A stretch of DNA of 64,000 nt from Isoperla grammatica (Eukaryota; Arthropoda; Insecta; Plecoptera; Perlodidae): positions 8,891,966-8,955,965 of the forward strand of contig OX246747.1 of NCBI GenBank assembly GCA_945910005.1, in the 5' to 3' direction. Below are positions 42,701 through 52,945 of the stretch, piece by piece (the first letter of the stretch is position 1; each line of letters starts with the position of its first letter). A program made the translations under genes and the position numbers. The notes under the pieces were generated by a model that was given only the letters and a program-made list of their open reading frames with translations, was not told where the DNA came from and made no database searches.

Positions 42701-44183
42701 TCCGTATACATTGTCCAGACTTAAGACTTCCTCAGGCTCGCTTAATCACCAATCATGTTTCTGCCATTATCAAAAACCATAAAAATATTCACATTTTTAA
42801 TACATCACAATAATGCATCTCGAATTCGAAAATGTGACTAATACGCGTGCTGGTGTTCGGTACGCCCTACAGACTGTATGGTAAATGTATCAAACATTAT
42901 AATCAGTACGACCGATGCTTATTTACTAAGTAATTTAATGAAATACAAATCGTAGTCATATTGATAATAATGTAAGATACATTCATCATTCATTCTGTAT
43001 GGCTTTCCAATCAACAGCACGCTGATTACTCAGATTTGCGACTTCAAAATGCAGATTTGAGGTAAAATTAAAAAACAAAAAATGTTCTGCAGTTTTTGAC
43101 GTAGAGGTGTCCGTCGCTCAACCACGGATTCTGTCCCAAATTAAGTTGTCTACTTGTGCTTCGTTCCCCGGCTGCCGGATTTATCTTTGTTCGATGGTTC
43201 TTGCACACTTCATTAACGCGCGTGTTTTAATGTTAACTTACAGTCTGGCGTCGCGGAGGCCTCCGCCCTCGCCCACCTTTCGGTCTACACCACTGAGTTG
43301 TGTCTTGGCTATCTTATCGTAAACAACATAATGGAACTAGTTTCAGAACAAGTGAGTATACGTCACATCACCAAAGTGACTATGCTAGTCGTAAGAGGCG
43401 ACCAAACGAGACACTGTCTTTTGTCCCCTCACTGATCCACTGAAGATTTCTTCTCCCACTTGGCATTCCCTCCCGTTCTGGTCTCCCAATGTATGCTCCT
43501 AGGTGAATGTGAGGATCTAAATTAATCTTGCTTAAATATGAGACGTTAAGCCCCATTAATCAATCATGCAATAAAACAATAAGTAACGAGTTACATTATC
43601 CTGGTGGCGCAATATGACCTAACTGTTTGAAGCGCCCTTAAACCCAATAAACTCAAAAACTCAAATTCAAAATGAGAACGATCAAGTGACTCCCAGAGGT
43701 TTAATGAAACATAAAGTCTACACAGTAAAGTTATAATTAGCACAAACAATAAATTACTGTTATTATAACTATAATATTTCCAGCACGACGCTGTCTGCGT
43801 ATCGATGTACAACAGCGACTGGACCGGAGCCTCGCCGAGCTTTAAGAAGTCCATGCTCGTCATCATGAGTCGAGCCAACGTCCCTCTGCGGATGAAACCC
43901 ACGGGGCTAGAACCGCTTTCACGCAAGAACTTTGCCCAGGTCAGTGACGTCATCAGAAATGTGATTAAACGTGAAGAAAGTGTGTCCAAGAAAACTTCAA
44001 GCGGTTGAGATACATTTTGTCAAAACTATGATGGATTCTTTATGGTTCCCATCGCCACGACCAACTGCTTATGGAACTACCACGGTACTACCCTCACACT
44101 TATGGGCCAACTCATGATCTCTTGTGTTGTAGGTGATGAATACTGCTTACAAGATGGTGAACACACTAAACACGATGGTATAG
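39733..44183 (+). CDS. insect odorant receptor-like seven-helix protein with internal 47-residue repeats
   Basis: Seven exons with GT-AG introns: 39733-39820, 40459-40960, 41062-42468, 42563-42662, 43244-43351, 43784-43939, 44133-44183; intron phases 1, 2, 2, 0, 0, 0. Translation is 803 residues. Hydrophobic segments: ~73-95, 101-125, 169-189, 212-241, 673-697, 709-728 and the short last exon. Family marks: YFSP and FPWDTTSSPAFEI, HLHVRLIRCLGLCEKLSNV before TM5, LCLGYLIVNNIMELVSEQ, YNSDWTGASPSFKKSMLVIM and LSRKNFAQ|VMNTAYKMV. This matches insect odorant receptors (ligand-gated cation channel subunits acting with Orco in sensory neurons, N-terminus inside), not gustatory receptors, which end TYxxxxxQF. 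Residues 297-625 are seven 47-residue repeats in the loop between TM4 and TM5; without them it is ~474 residues. No stop or frameshift was found. Confidence 0.75.
39988..40265 (+). mobile_element. SINE with alternative head, in receptor intron 1
   Basis: Head CCCGTCTGGGCCCGAGGAAG ... CTAGTCGTAAGAGGCGA, then CTCCTCCCGCTTTGCCCTGC, CAATGGATTCGATTCG and a diverged end TATCGGACGTAAAACC with ATCATCATTATCATC tail. Older than most copies. Confidence 0.7.
41342..41343 (+). promoter_or_regulatory. candidate in-phase splice donor just before the receptor repeat array
   Basis: CCAACAG|GTTAGTATG is a good donor match, placed at a codon boundary (after residue 290). In-phase AG sites after the array exist at CACCAG|GAA and ATGCAG|GAT (about 42413 and 42422). 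Their polypyrimidine tracts are poor. Use would delete the array and leave a receptor of about 440 residues, normal for the family. Confidence 0.35.
41360..42346 (+). repeat. 141-bp coding tandem array, 7 units, with 423-bp higher-order repeat
   Basis: Seven units of exactly 141 bp start at 41360, 41501, 41642, 41783, 41924, 42065 and 42206. Each encodes a 47-residue block around LRAAPAALSSRRIDNLALL and RPLYEAGNAGSSCGRDQMP. Unit types run A-B-C-D-B-C-D': the BCD triplet (423 bp) is duplicated almost base for base. Divergence between neighbouring types is higher than between triplets, so the array grew first by single units, later by a triplet. All units stay in the receptor frame. Confidence 0.95.
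43362..43567 (+). mobile_element. SINE with alternative head, in receptor intron 5
   Basis: AAAGTGACTATGCTAGTCGTAAGAGGCGAC head and a shortened body ending ATATGAGACGTTAAGCCCC with ATTAATCAATCA. It starts about 10 bp downstream of the exon 5 donor (GTGAGT at 43352). Confidence 0.8.
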
Positions 44184-44510
44184 TGACTCGACACTACGAG
44201 GTTTCAACACTGCGGTTGCTGCTATTCAGTTCGGGCAATAAGACTCTCGACTCACAATCAAATTCAGATGTTCACGCTAGGGGAGACTTTATGAATACTG
44301 ATTACAAGATAGTGACCACACTAACCACGATGGTATAGTGACTCGACACTATGAGGTTTCAACACTGCGGTTTCCGCTGTTCAGTTCGGGCAATAAGACT
44401 CTCGACTCACAATCAAGTTCCGATGTTCCCGGTCGGTGGGGGGGGGGGGGGGGGGGGGGGACTTAATGAATATTTCTTACAAGATGGTGAACATACTATA
44501 ACCAATTTAG
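44133..44510 (+). repeat. tandem triplication of the receptor terminal exon
   Basis: The last exon (44133-44183) is followed by a second copy at 44291-44338 (MNTDYKIVTTLTTMV then stop) and a third at 44468-44503 (MNISYKMVNIL then stop), with the intervening ~105 bp also repeated (GTGACTCGACACTA-GAGGTTT at 44183 and 44338; period ~155 bp). A G homopolymer (44438-44460) precedes copy 3. Only copy 1 has an in-phase acceptor (TTGTAG|GTG); copy 2 has lost the AG at that position. Confidence 0.85.
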
Positions 44511-44519
44511 TATTTATGT

Positions 44520-45339
44520 AGAGATTCGATGTCTGTATTGCGATTGCGATCCCCATATTGCGATTTCGATCCCGATACCGACAATTTTGTGGCACGGTGC
44601 AGTTTAGCATCAGCCAGCAACTGTTGAGGGGGCGGGTGGGGGGTCGGGGGCATGTATATGTGTTTCTTTTTATCTGGGACCTCTTTTTAAATTTTGACCA
44701 TTATTATAAACTATCCTTTCTACTCAATCACTGTTGTCTGTCTTGCATTTCACACGAACATAACTGTAACTTACTCTAAGTCATAAAGTTGACTATTTGT
44801 GATATTCTCTATATATGATATTTCTTCTGAATTCAATATAAATATCTTACTCAAGTAATTTAATCACTTTATTCAATATTGGTTCTGCTATTCACATTTC
44901 TTACTAATCAAATTGTTATTTAATGTTTAAGCATAGCTAATGCTTCATTTTTGTGTTGTGTTATTGCTGCATGGTTGACCAGGGTGGTAGTATTTTAATT
45001 CAAACTAATTGAAAATAATGTACTTATAATTTTATTCCTATGAATGTTCTACTATATAATGTAAACATTTTCTCGTTTTTCTATACAGTATGCTTCTTCT
45101 TGCCAAATTCCAATTTTCTATTACTAATCCCAACTATTACTAATGAACACAATGTTATATCAAATATAATAACATTTATTGTTACAATATATTATAATAA
45201 TAATTTTATATAATATTAAAAAAGAAAAAGAAATACAAAATAAAGAATTTAATTTAGGTAAAAAAAAAAATGAAAATAATATTATGAAACTCGAAAACCA
45301 AGAACTACATCAATTTCTGTTCGCGAAACCTACAGAATA

Positions 45340-45340
<1 letters not shown>
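44520..45340. other. AT-rich spacer, nothing recognised
   Basis: Highly AT-rich; no gene, no repeat assigned. Confidence 0.3.
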
Positions 45341-45414
<74 letters not shown>

Positions 45415-46107
45415 TTCTTAGATTTTGTTGGTTGCAAAATGTAAAGCAAGAACACATTTTTCGGTTTAACCAATCCAAATTGTATTTAAAATAAAATTAA
45501 TCAACGTTTCAACGACTTTAGCGTCGTCTTTTTCAAGATATACAAACATACAAAAACAAATAAAAAACCAAAACAACCAAAAAACACTTGCATATAAAAT
45601 CGAAAACACTGCTACAGCAATACATTACTGGGTAGCTCTAGTAAGCTCTTTGAATTTGCTTCTGGTCATGGGACCTGCCCAGGGACTGCTACCTTATCGA
45701 GGTGGGCAGGTTTGTGTGCTTTGATGATTCCTGGAGCTATGCCGGCGGAAGCGTATGCTTCTGGTAGGGCCACCCTAGCCGGACAGGTCGAGGAGGAGAA
45801 GTCAGACGAAATGCAGTCCACATCCTCCCCACTCCCGTTTCCTCCCCTTCCCTTTTCTTCCCCGCCCTCCTACTTGACCCTTTCCTCCAAATACCCCCCT
45901 AGTTCATCTTCATATATCACCCACTCATTGTCTCGATTAGCCTCGTTGCAAAAATATGAGACGTTAAGCCCAAATATCAATCAATCTGGTCATGGGTCCC
46001 CCCTGAGACACTGCTGCAACTATTTGTCTCTGAAAATGGTCGTTGAAACGTTGATTTATTTTATTTTTAATACAATTTGGAATGGTTAAACCGAAAAATG
46101 TTTTCTT

Positions 46108-46167
<60 letters not shown>
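45341..46167. repeat. (TA)n-bounded inverted arms, possibly Penelope-like ends
   Basis: (TA)n tracts at 45342-45411 and 46111-46167 enclose ~100-bp inverted arms: GTTTAACCAATCCAAATTGTATTT ... AATCAACGTTTCAACGAC on the left, and the reverse complement of a near-identical sequence at 46030-46105. The minus reading GTCGTTGAAACGTTGATT resembles the ends of Penelope-like elements. A SINE (45673-45984) lies between the arms. Confidence 0.6.
45673..45984 (+). mobile_element. SINE copy, short subtype, between inverted arms
   Basis: Complete; variant TTATCGAGGTGGGCAGG removes part of the usual head. Flanked by 12-bp repeats TCTGGTCATGGG at 45661-45672 and 45985-45996. Confidence 0.92.
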
Positions 46168-46169
<2 letters not shown>

Positions 46170-47110
46170 GTAGTTATTATATAACTACTCTTGTGTATGA
46201 GTCTAGTATTTCTCTCCACACGCGGAGCTAAAGTTGGTCAACACGCGACCTTCGAATCTAATCGACCCAAGGTTACGGTAGTCAAATCATATATTATTCC
46301 ACGAACAGCCACCGAGGTTTTCAAGTGGTTCCAAAGCAAAACAACCTTGTGAATGCTGAAGTCATAGGGTACATTCCGAACCCTCCTTAAAATGGTGGGG
46401 TTCCAGCATCAGCTAGCACGTCCCAGCGTCACATTTTGTCAAGTGTTTCGGAACGCCCTCAAGCGAAAAGATGGAGGAAATGCGCGCTAAAAATTAGTAT
46501 GAAACTAAATGTTCGCGCCATTTATTCGTCGCTGGTGATATGTATTTTCTCGGTGTTGGTTCACCTGTATATTATTTTCATATGTTTCGATTTCGGCCAA
46601 TCACATCTCTTACAGTTTTCCGTGCACATGCACTGTTTCTTATCTCGTTAGTAGTGTCCCAGTCTCCGACCTCGTCGGTCACGTCTGTAGTGTTCGACTC
46701 TCGACCTCGTCCAGTCAAGTGTATTTCTCTCTAGTTTATTCTCTCGCGCCCAGACGGCTTCTTCGACGCTGCATGTCCTGGGTTCGATCGCCTTCCAGGC
46801 ATTTTCATCTTTCCTTCTTTTCTCTTCTAAACTCGAGTTTCCTTCTTCTATCTCTTTCTCACGACGGCCTCTTTCCGCCCGTCGCTGTCATCTACGTTTC
46901 GTCACCTTTCAAACATCATTGGGGTAAGTCTACACAAAAATATATACAGTCCACTAAAAAACTCCTCGGAGTGAGCACCCCGGCTCAAACACTAAAAAAA
47001 CAAAATTCTAATCGTTTCCCAATAATAACAAATACGACATGAAAGATAATAAAATCCTGCAACGCGTGGTATAAATACCAGTCAAATTATATAATTTTTG
47101 ACAATTTGAC
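46170..47110. other. spacer, nothing recognised
   Basis: Pyrimidine-rich in part (46640-46900) with short + frames lacking motifs. No gene supported. Confidence 0.3.
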
Positions 47111-47456
47111 GAGCTTTTAAATTATTGCATTTTGAAAACGCCGCCATGATTTGTGAATGCTGGCAGATGCCCTCCCTCGACCCGGCTGGCGTTTTCATGA
47201 TGCTGAATAAGGTGGCGCAGGAAGTTACGGAACGCCCAGCCTATGATATTCAGGAGGTTACGGAACGGCCTCAGCACGGAAATGGCATATTCAGCTAGGG
47301 TCGGAGCCAATCAGCGGGTGGCTTTTTTAAATACTGACATTTGATTGGCTAATGTTTCACGCATCTATGACGTCGGCATCCACTCATTTCTTGTGGAATG
47401 ACTCTACCGAGAATGCATTTATACCTTGAAATTTCCTATTGTGATCGACATAAGGT

Positions 47457-47764
47457 CCTGCCCAGGGACTGCCACCTTATCGTGGTGGGCAGGTTTGCGT
47501 GCTTTGTTGATCCCGAGAGCTATGCCGGCGGAAGCGTATGCTTCTGGTAGGGCCACCCTTGCCGGACTGGTCGAGGAGGAGATGTCAGACGAAGTGCAGT
47601 CCACACCCCAATCCCCTTTCCTCCCCTTTTCCCCATTCCTCACGCGCCCTCCTGCTTGCCCCTTTCCTCCAAAGAGCCCCCAATTCCATCTTCATTATCA
47701 CCCACTCATCGTCTTGATTAGCCAAGTTGCGAAAATATAAGACGTTAAGCCCAAATATCAATCA
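47457..47764 (+). mobile_element. SINE copy, short subtype
   Basis: Complete copy with tail AAATATCAATCA. Flanked by ATCGACATAAGGT at 47444-47456 and 47765-47777. Confidence 0.93.
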
Positions 47765-47779
47765 ATCGACATAAGGTGT

Positions 47780-48440
47780 TTGGAACACACAGCAAGGATA
47801 TTTCACATTTTCACTGTATGTAGAAATTATTTTTTAAACACAAAATATTAATTAAATACAAACAATTTATCGACAGATAGTAAGCAATCTCCTTATCCGT
47901 GGCGTACGCAGGAATATATTTCGGGAGCGGCTGCCCATAGTAGAACATAGCTAGCTGTAAAATGTGGCTCCACAAACGAGAAATGGGTGGGGGGGAACCC
48001 TTCCGCGGTCGCTATTAACCTAAAAGTACGCGCTAACTTAGTATTGAAGGTGAGCTAGTCAATAACTTATTACCTGGTAGACCTACCTATGAAAGACAGA
48101 TGGGTGTTGACAATTTATTTTATAAGACTTGATAGGAATAAAAAAATAATTAGCTATTTAACTGAATACCACCACTTTATTTTGTATTGTTTTTAAAGAA
48201 TGTTTTGTACAATGTGGGCATTTCTAGCGACCATATAAAGCGAGTTTGAACAAAAACGTAATGTGTATTGAATGAGGCATAACGCGTAGCCTAGTCATAA
48301 GGTTAGCACATAGGAAATACATACTGGCATCCACACAAAAGTGCTTCTTTTAAGACGTAATCATGGCATTAATGCCTAAGCCATACCATTTCCAATGAAG
48401 TGTATAGCACTTCTGGTAGCTTCCCCCGATGTTCGGCCTC
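47780..48440. other. spacer, nothing recognised
   Basis: AT-rich, no frames or repeats assigned. Confidence 0.3.
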
Positions 48441-48446
48441 CCATTA

Positions 48447-48746
48447 TATAAGCTCTCGTACCTTGAACAAGCAAATGTTGTTGTCTTGGGTAGGCCTAAA
48501 GATAAATAATTTTTAGTTTCATGTAGGATATAAGCTTACTAATTCTAGCAACTAACTAATTTTGCATACGTGTCTTTGTTAGCCAGAGCAGCTTCCATCT
48601 CTTCTACGGCCTCTACATTGTGCATTGGAAGTGTTTGAGGCAGTTGAACTGCTTGCAACTGCTGAGAAGGCTGCTCTGCATGCTCTTGGAAATTTAAAAT
48701 CTTCTGTATTTTGTTCTTTAGCAAACAGACATCTCTCGTTAGATTT
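48447..48746 (-). pseudogene. DUF4806-like exon, second copy
   Basis: Colinear with 6320-6598 (TCTCG-AC-TTGAACAAGCAAATG ... GCAAACAGAC). On the minus strand it keeps the frame CLLKNKIQKILNFQEHAEQ and MEAALANKDTYAK, with a 9-bp in-frame addition (EAV). At 48747 homology to the first copy stops. The HARBI1 part of this copy resumes only at 52946. Confidence 0.5.
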
Positions 48747-48749
48747 GTA

Positions 48750-50575
48750 GAATTCGCTTATTCATCTTAGTATTTCGTACGTATAGATGTGTGCGGATTG
48801 ATTGGCGAAATTAAGGTTTGCTATACCTTGTTTTCCATCCAACCGTTTCCATTTTAAAATGATATAAATACAATATATCTTATATATCTTCTCCCCCAAT
48901 TCGTCTTTAAATCGAGATGTAGGCGCGCCACCGTCGCGACCATCATGGCCGTCCGAGCCGGGATAAACAACGCACGGCTTACCTGTGTTCCATATGTTTC
49001 TGGCAGTAGGTTAGTGAGTGACAGGGTGATGGTGTCTGTGATACACATTTATCACATAAACGCGTTTGTTGGGAACATACAGCGACAATTTGTCGAAGCA
49101 AATAGGATTTTAAACGGTTATCGTTTAATTTTACAGAAATAATATTAAGTAAACGGATACTATGAAGGCAAGCATCCCTTCAGACATCATAATTACATGC
49201 AAAAACCACATCTGATAAACGTGAATATTAACTGCATTTGCTCATATAAAGCAGGTTCGAGGAATTGTAAACACTAAACATGACTATTTTCTATATATGT
49301 AAGTAAGGCAAAGAGGGCTCCCGTTCATATTTCGGATCACAATTCCTCTTTTATCCCTTCTTCAAATTTCTTTTCATTCATTCCAGCCCTCTTTTCTACC
49401 TAAACGCCCACCGAACTTCAACGCCTCCCCCCCCCCCCCCTCCCAGTACCTCCCAAGCCCCCAAAACCAGAAATGAGTGTTCTCTACGACATAGGCCTAT
49501 ACTTGCTAAAGCTAAAGGTAATTGCAACGCAGCTGAATCTGATAGGTATAATATGCGTTTGCGTAGGCATGCTAAATGTTGGATTCTAAAGATAGGTTTT
49601 AAGTTGATAATTTTGTATCAGTATAGCCTGTTATGATTATTATTTATTGGTAATGGTAGTTGAGGTGTTATGTCTCCCACCCCCTTACACCCACATCCCA
49701 CACGCTCGCAATCTACACTTGAGGTTAATTTTCCTGTATAATGCTGAATTTCAGTATTGGAGGTTTTAAATAACATTAAGAATTATATTGTGACAAATAC
49801 ATTGTCACAATTCTGTTGAACCATCAAGTAAACATAATCTACCGTACACATTTAGTATTTTTTTTTATGAAATATATAAATTTAAAAAAATCCCTTCCAA
49901 TATGTGAATAGGCCTGAATGTCAATTTATGTTAGAACTGCCTATGCACTTTTTTTTACACAGCATCTACGAAATATATTTTACAAAATTATTTATTTAAC
50001 GGCACAAAATAGAAAAAATTGTGTGTGTATTTTTTTTAGACTGAATACCATACCAGCATGCATTTTGACACCTACGCAACTGCGTAAGCGCCGAACTCAT
50101 TCGGATTTTAAAACTCTTCGTATTGAGAGAATATTTGTTTCACTCGCCGGTTGCTACATTGTGGCATAGATCAACAAGGTATTGATTGTCAATTTTAACA
50201 TGTTTACTGCCCGACAATAATGTTGATCATGTAATTCACTCATACTATCCATCGCCGTCTATCTGTATAACACACAGCGAATACCGGCCATCATGCCGTA
50301 ACCTATCCCGGCTGTACTTGTTCTCGATTTGTCCGCCAGAGTTCAGCCACTTTGGATTTAAACGCGAATAGAGATTGTGGAACCTTCTAGCTCCTTGGCC
50401 ACCTCTAAGTGGAACCCTTCGATGATTAAGAGAAACATCCGCAAAGCCATGGTTGCTGAGCTGATTGCTCTTTCAACTCTCCCACGCTCCTTATGTTTCT
50501 AGTATGACGCGAAGGTGGAAGCAATCCGATTGAGAACCTTCCATGGCTCCTTCTCTGAGTAGCTGGTCCGTCGAC
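48750..50575. other. unassigned region
   Basis: AT-rich DNA with a poly-C tract at 49426-49442. A + frame of 83 codons at 49918-50169 has no known motif. Nothing else supported. Confidence 0.3.
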
Positions 50576-50578
50576 AAG

Positions 50579-50579
<1 letters not shown>

Positions 50580-50618
<39 letters not shown>
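50580..50618. repeat. (TA)n microsatellite
   Basis: About 19 TA units directly before a SINE head relic. Confidence 0.9.
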
Positions 50619-50621
<3 letters not shown>

Positions 50622-50639
50622 TATATATTTGTGTTAAGA

Positions 50640-50710
50640 GATCCCCATCTACTTATCGTGGTGGGCGGGTTTATTCGCTTTGATGATTCCTGGAGCTATG
50701 CCGGCATCCA
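50640..50710 (+). mobile_element. SINE head relic
   Basis: CTACTTATCGTGGTGGGCGGG and TTTGATGATTCCTGGAGCTATGCCGG match the common head with substitutions; the body is absent and the sequence leads into the 99-bp minisatellite. Confidence 0.75.
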
Positions 50711-50821
50711 TTTCATTGCAGACGGAGCAAGTTGGCCTACACGAAGGAAGAGGACACAAAATCCTGACCTACTTATTACAAGCCAGATGGTTCGAAAGAG
50801 TAGGAGGGAACACCCTGTGGA

Positions 50822-51550
50822 GAGAGGAGGAGGGGTTCTTGCATTTTCCCTTGAGCTTCATTGTCATGATTGTCTTCTTTGTTCATGATTGTCTGTGCGC
50901 CCGCCCCCAGGAGGGGTTCGTGCATTTTCCCTTGAGCTTCATTGTCATGATTGTCTTCATTGTCATGATTGTCTTCATTGTTCATGATAGTCTCTGTGCC
51001 CGCCCCCAGGAGGGGTTCGTGCATTTTCCCTTGAGCTTCATTGTCATGATTGTCTTCATTGTCATGATTGTCTTCATTGTTCATGATTGTCTCTGTGCCC
51101 GCCCCCAGGAGGGGTTCGTGCATTTTCCCTTGAGCTTCATTGTCATGATTGTCTTCATTGTCATGATTGTCTTCATTGTTCATGATTGTCTCTGTGCCCG
51201 CCCCCAGGAGGGGTTCGTGCATTTTCCCTTGAGCTTCATTGTCATGATTGTCTTCATTGTCATGATTGTCTTCATTGTTCATGATAGTCTCTGTGCCCGC
51301 CCCCAGGAGGGGTTCGTGCATTTTCCCTTGAGCTTCATTGTCATGATTGTCTTCATTGTCATGATTGTCTTCATTGTTCATGATTGTCTCTGTGCCCGCC
51401 CCCAGGAGGGGTTCGTGCATTTTCCCTTGAGCTTCATTGTCATGATTGTCTTCATTGTCATGATTGTCTTCATTGTTCATGATAGTCTCTGTGCCCGCCC
51501 CCAGGAGGGGTTCGTGCATTTTCCCTTGAGCTTCATTGTCATGATTGTCT
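50822..51550. repeat. 99-bp minisatellite, about 7.4 units
   Basis: Units of 99 bp (GGAGGGGTTCGTGCATTTTC ... TTGAGCTTCATTGTCATGAT ... CTCTGTGCCCGCCCC) repeat almost perfectly; the first unit lacks one 18-bp internal subrepeat (ATTGTCATGATTGTCTTC). The period is a multiple of three, so a + frame of 295 codons (hydrophobic, FIVMIVFIVMIVFIVHD) and a - frame of 247 codons (acidic, NNEDNHDNEDNHDNEAQGK) both stay open. Neither has flanking exons. Confidence 0.9.
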
Positions 51551-51639
51551 ACTTATCAATAACTTAAGATACTAGAAAATAGTACTAGTAATGTGTTTTT
51601 CCTGCTTGTATCAGAGATAATTAATAAGTGCTAGTATTG

Positions 51640-52140
51640 TCGTAACCTGAGTGGCGGCAATATGGTGAAGAAGCCTCGAATCAGAGGTGAGGGTGCGAAG
51701 CAGAAAGTGTTATATACCATGCTATACACCTATACACCAAGTTCCTCACTGACAAGGGTGAGTTGTATTCATGAGAAATGAATGATCAAGGTCAGCTTGG
51801 CCTCGGTCACATCAAAAAAGCCCACACACCCGTCCTGGTTGCCGGTCAGCCGCCCATCAAGAAGGTTGCTGTTTGTCTGCACACGGTGGTTCTTGCCGAC
51901 GGCGGTGAGGTGTGGGTGTGTGGATACAACAAGTTTGGCCAATTTGAACTTGGTCATATAAACCAGCAAACCTCATTCACCCGTGTGACCAACCTCACCG
52001 AGGCCATCATTGATATTTCGTGTGGCGGGTACCATTCAGTTCTTGTCTCGGCCTCTCGGGCACTCTTGATAACTGGGCGGAATAACGATGGCCAGCTTGG
52101 TCTTGACGTAGCCGAAACCTTGTCCAGCTTCACGTTTCTT
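51640..52140 (+). pseudogene. RCC1-repeat protein pseudogene
   Basis: MVKKPRIR at 51662 and then, from ~51740, GELYS-stop-E, NDQGQLGLGHIKKAHTPVLV, VWVCGYNKFGQFELGHI, ISCGGYHSVLVSASRALLIT, GRNNDGQLGL. These are two RCC1 blades (guanine-exchange-factor-type beta-propeller). The stop (TGA) stands where the family has Trp of the SWG motif, a TGG to TGA change. There are no introns across the two blades, so it may be a retrocopy. The parent (RCC1, RCBTB or HERC class) cannot be told. Confidence 0.65.
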
Positions 52141-52624
52141 CTTCCGTCTTGCCGAAGGAACGAGGGCCTTTTTATACCGGTAACTAGGATCTTTCTTCGT
52201 CTCCTTCCGTCTCCTCCTACGGGGGGTGAAACAAACACCATTTCTATGGCAAACCAACACAAAGCATAATGCATTACCTCGCCACGGTCTCAACTATCTA
52301 TGGGGTCTTTTTTGTTGACGTGGAAAGGTTAAACCACAAAATATAACGGTACCATATCATACCAAAAATACGGAAGCGAACCTACCACAGCTTTTCTCGC
52401 CCTCTTCTTTTCATTTTAAATAAATAAAATAAAATAAATTCACATTTAGAGTCTACCCACTCAGTAACTAAACTGATTTGCAGTGGGGGACTTTAATTTA
52501 AAGTGACTAAACCAACCCTGTAGGCTTCGAACACCATCGACGAGTGAGCGATAACCAATCAAAGATCGATATTTCAAATACGAAACATATGAGTCAGTGA
52601 TTGGACGGTGCGAACACCTGCGGA

Positions 52625-52845
52625 CAAATGCCAGAATCAACAAGGCCGATTCAGAACAACTTTGTATTTATTGAGTGCTTCGTTGCTAGGACGGCTCCAA
52701 AGTCACCGTTTATTTATTCCTAAGCCAAGAAGTAATGGAATTGAATCCACATTAGAAGTTAAAAAACTTCTGCCTGAAGCGGGATTTGAACCCGGGACCT
52801 TCTGCATTGGAAGCAGGGATGCTAACCACTGGACCAACGAGCCAC
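52625..52845 (-). mobile_element. tRNA-derived SINE
   Basis: 52845-52773 on the minus strand is tRNA-like: TGGTCCAGTGGTTAGCAT (A-box region) and GGTTCAAATCC (B box), with a plausible anticodon arm CTGCTTCCAATGCAG. The acceptor ends GTGGCTC and CTTCAGG do not pair, so it is not a functional tRNA gene. It is followed by the hairpin AGAAGTTTTTTAACTTCT and an unrelated body. It is the only tRNA-headed short element I found. Confidence 0.6.
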
Positions 52846-52945
52846 CTAAAAAACTGAAGGTTCAACTGAACTCGAGTTCACGACGCTGGTTCAGCTCGTA
52901 TCGTTCCACTACCGCTAGATCAGTTGAACGAGGTTCAATTACATC

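Noticed and set aside
43591..43989. 132-codon minus frame in the receptor 3' part
   Set aside because: Antisense to receptor exon 6, without motifs.
39733..44183. Gustatory receptor-like gene of a non-insect invertebrate
   Set aside because: The C-terminal exon order and DW---S--FKK-ML-IMSRA--P motif fit odorant receptors better, and the TYxxxxxQF signature of gustatory receptors is absent. I cannot exclude a divergent relative.
45342..45411. (TA)n tract as a structural or regulatory element
   Set aside because: Simple microsatellite; only its pairing with inverted arms was considered worth reporting.
50680..51567. 295-codon (+) and 247-codon (-) proteins with membrane-like or acidic repeats
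   Set aside because: Both come from the 99-bp minisatellite; being open on both strands argues for composition, not selection.
52773..52845. Functional tRNA gene (possible CCA anticodon)
   Set aside because: The acceptor ends do not pair and the sequence continues into a SINE-like body; kept only as a tRNA-derived SINE head.
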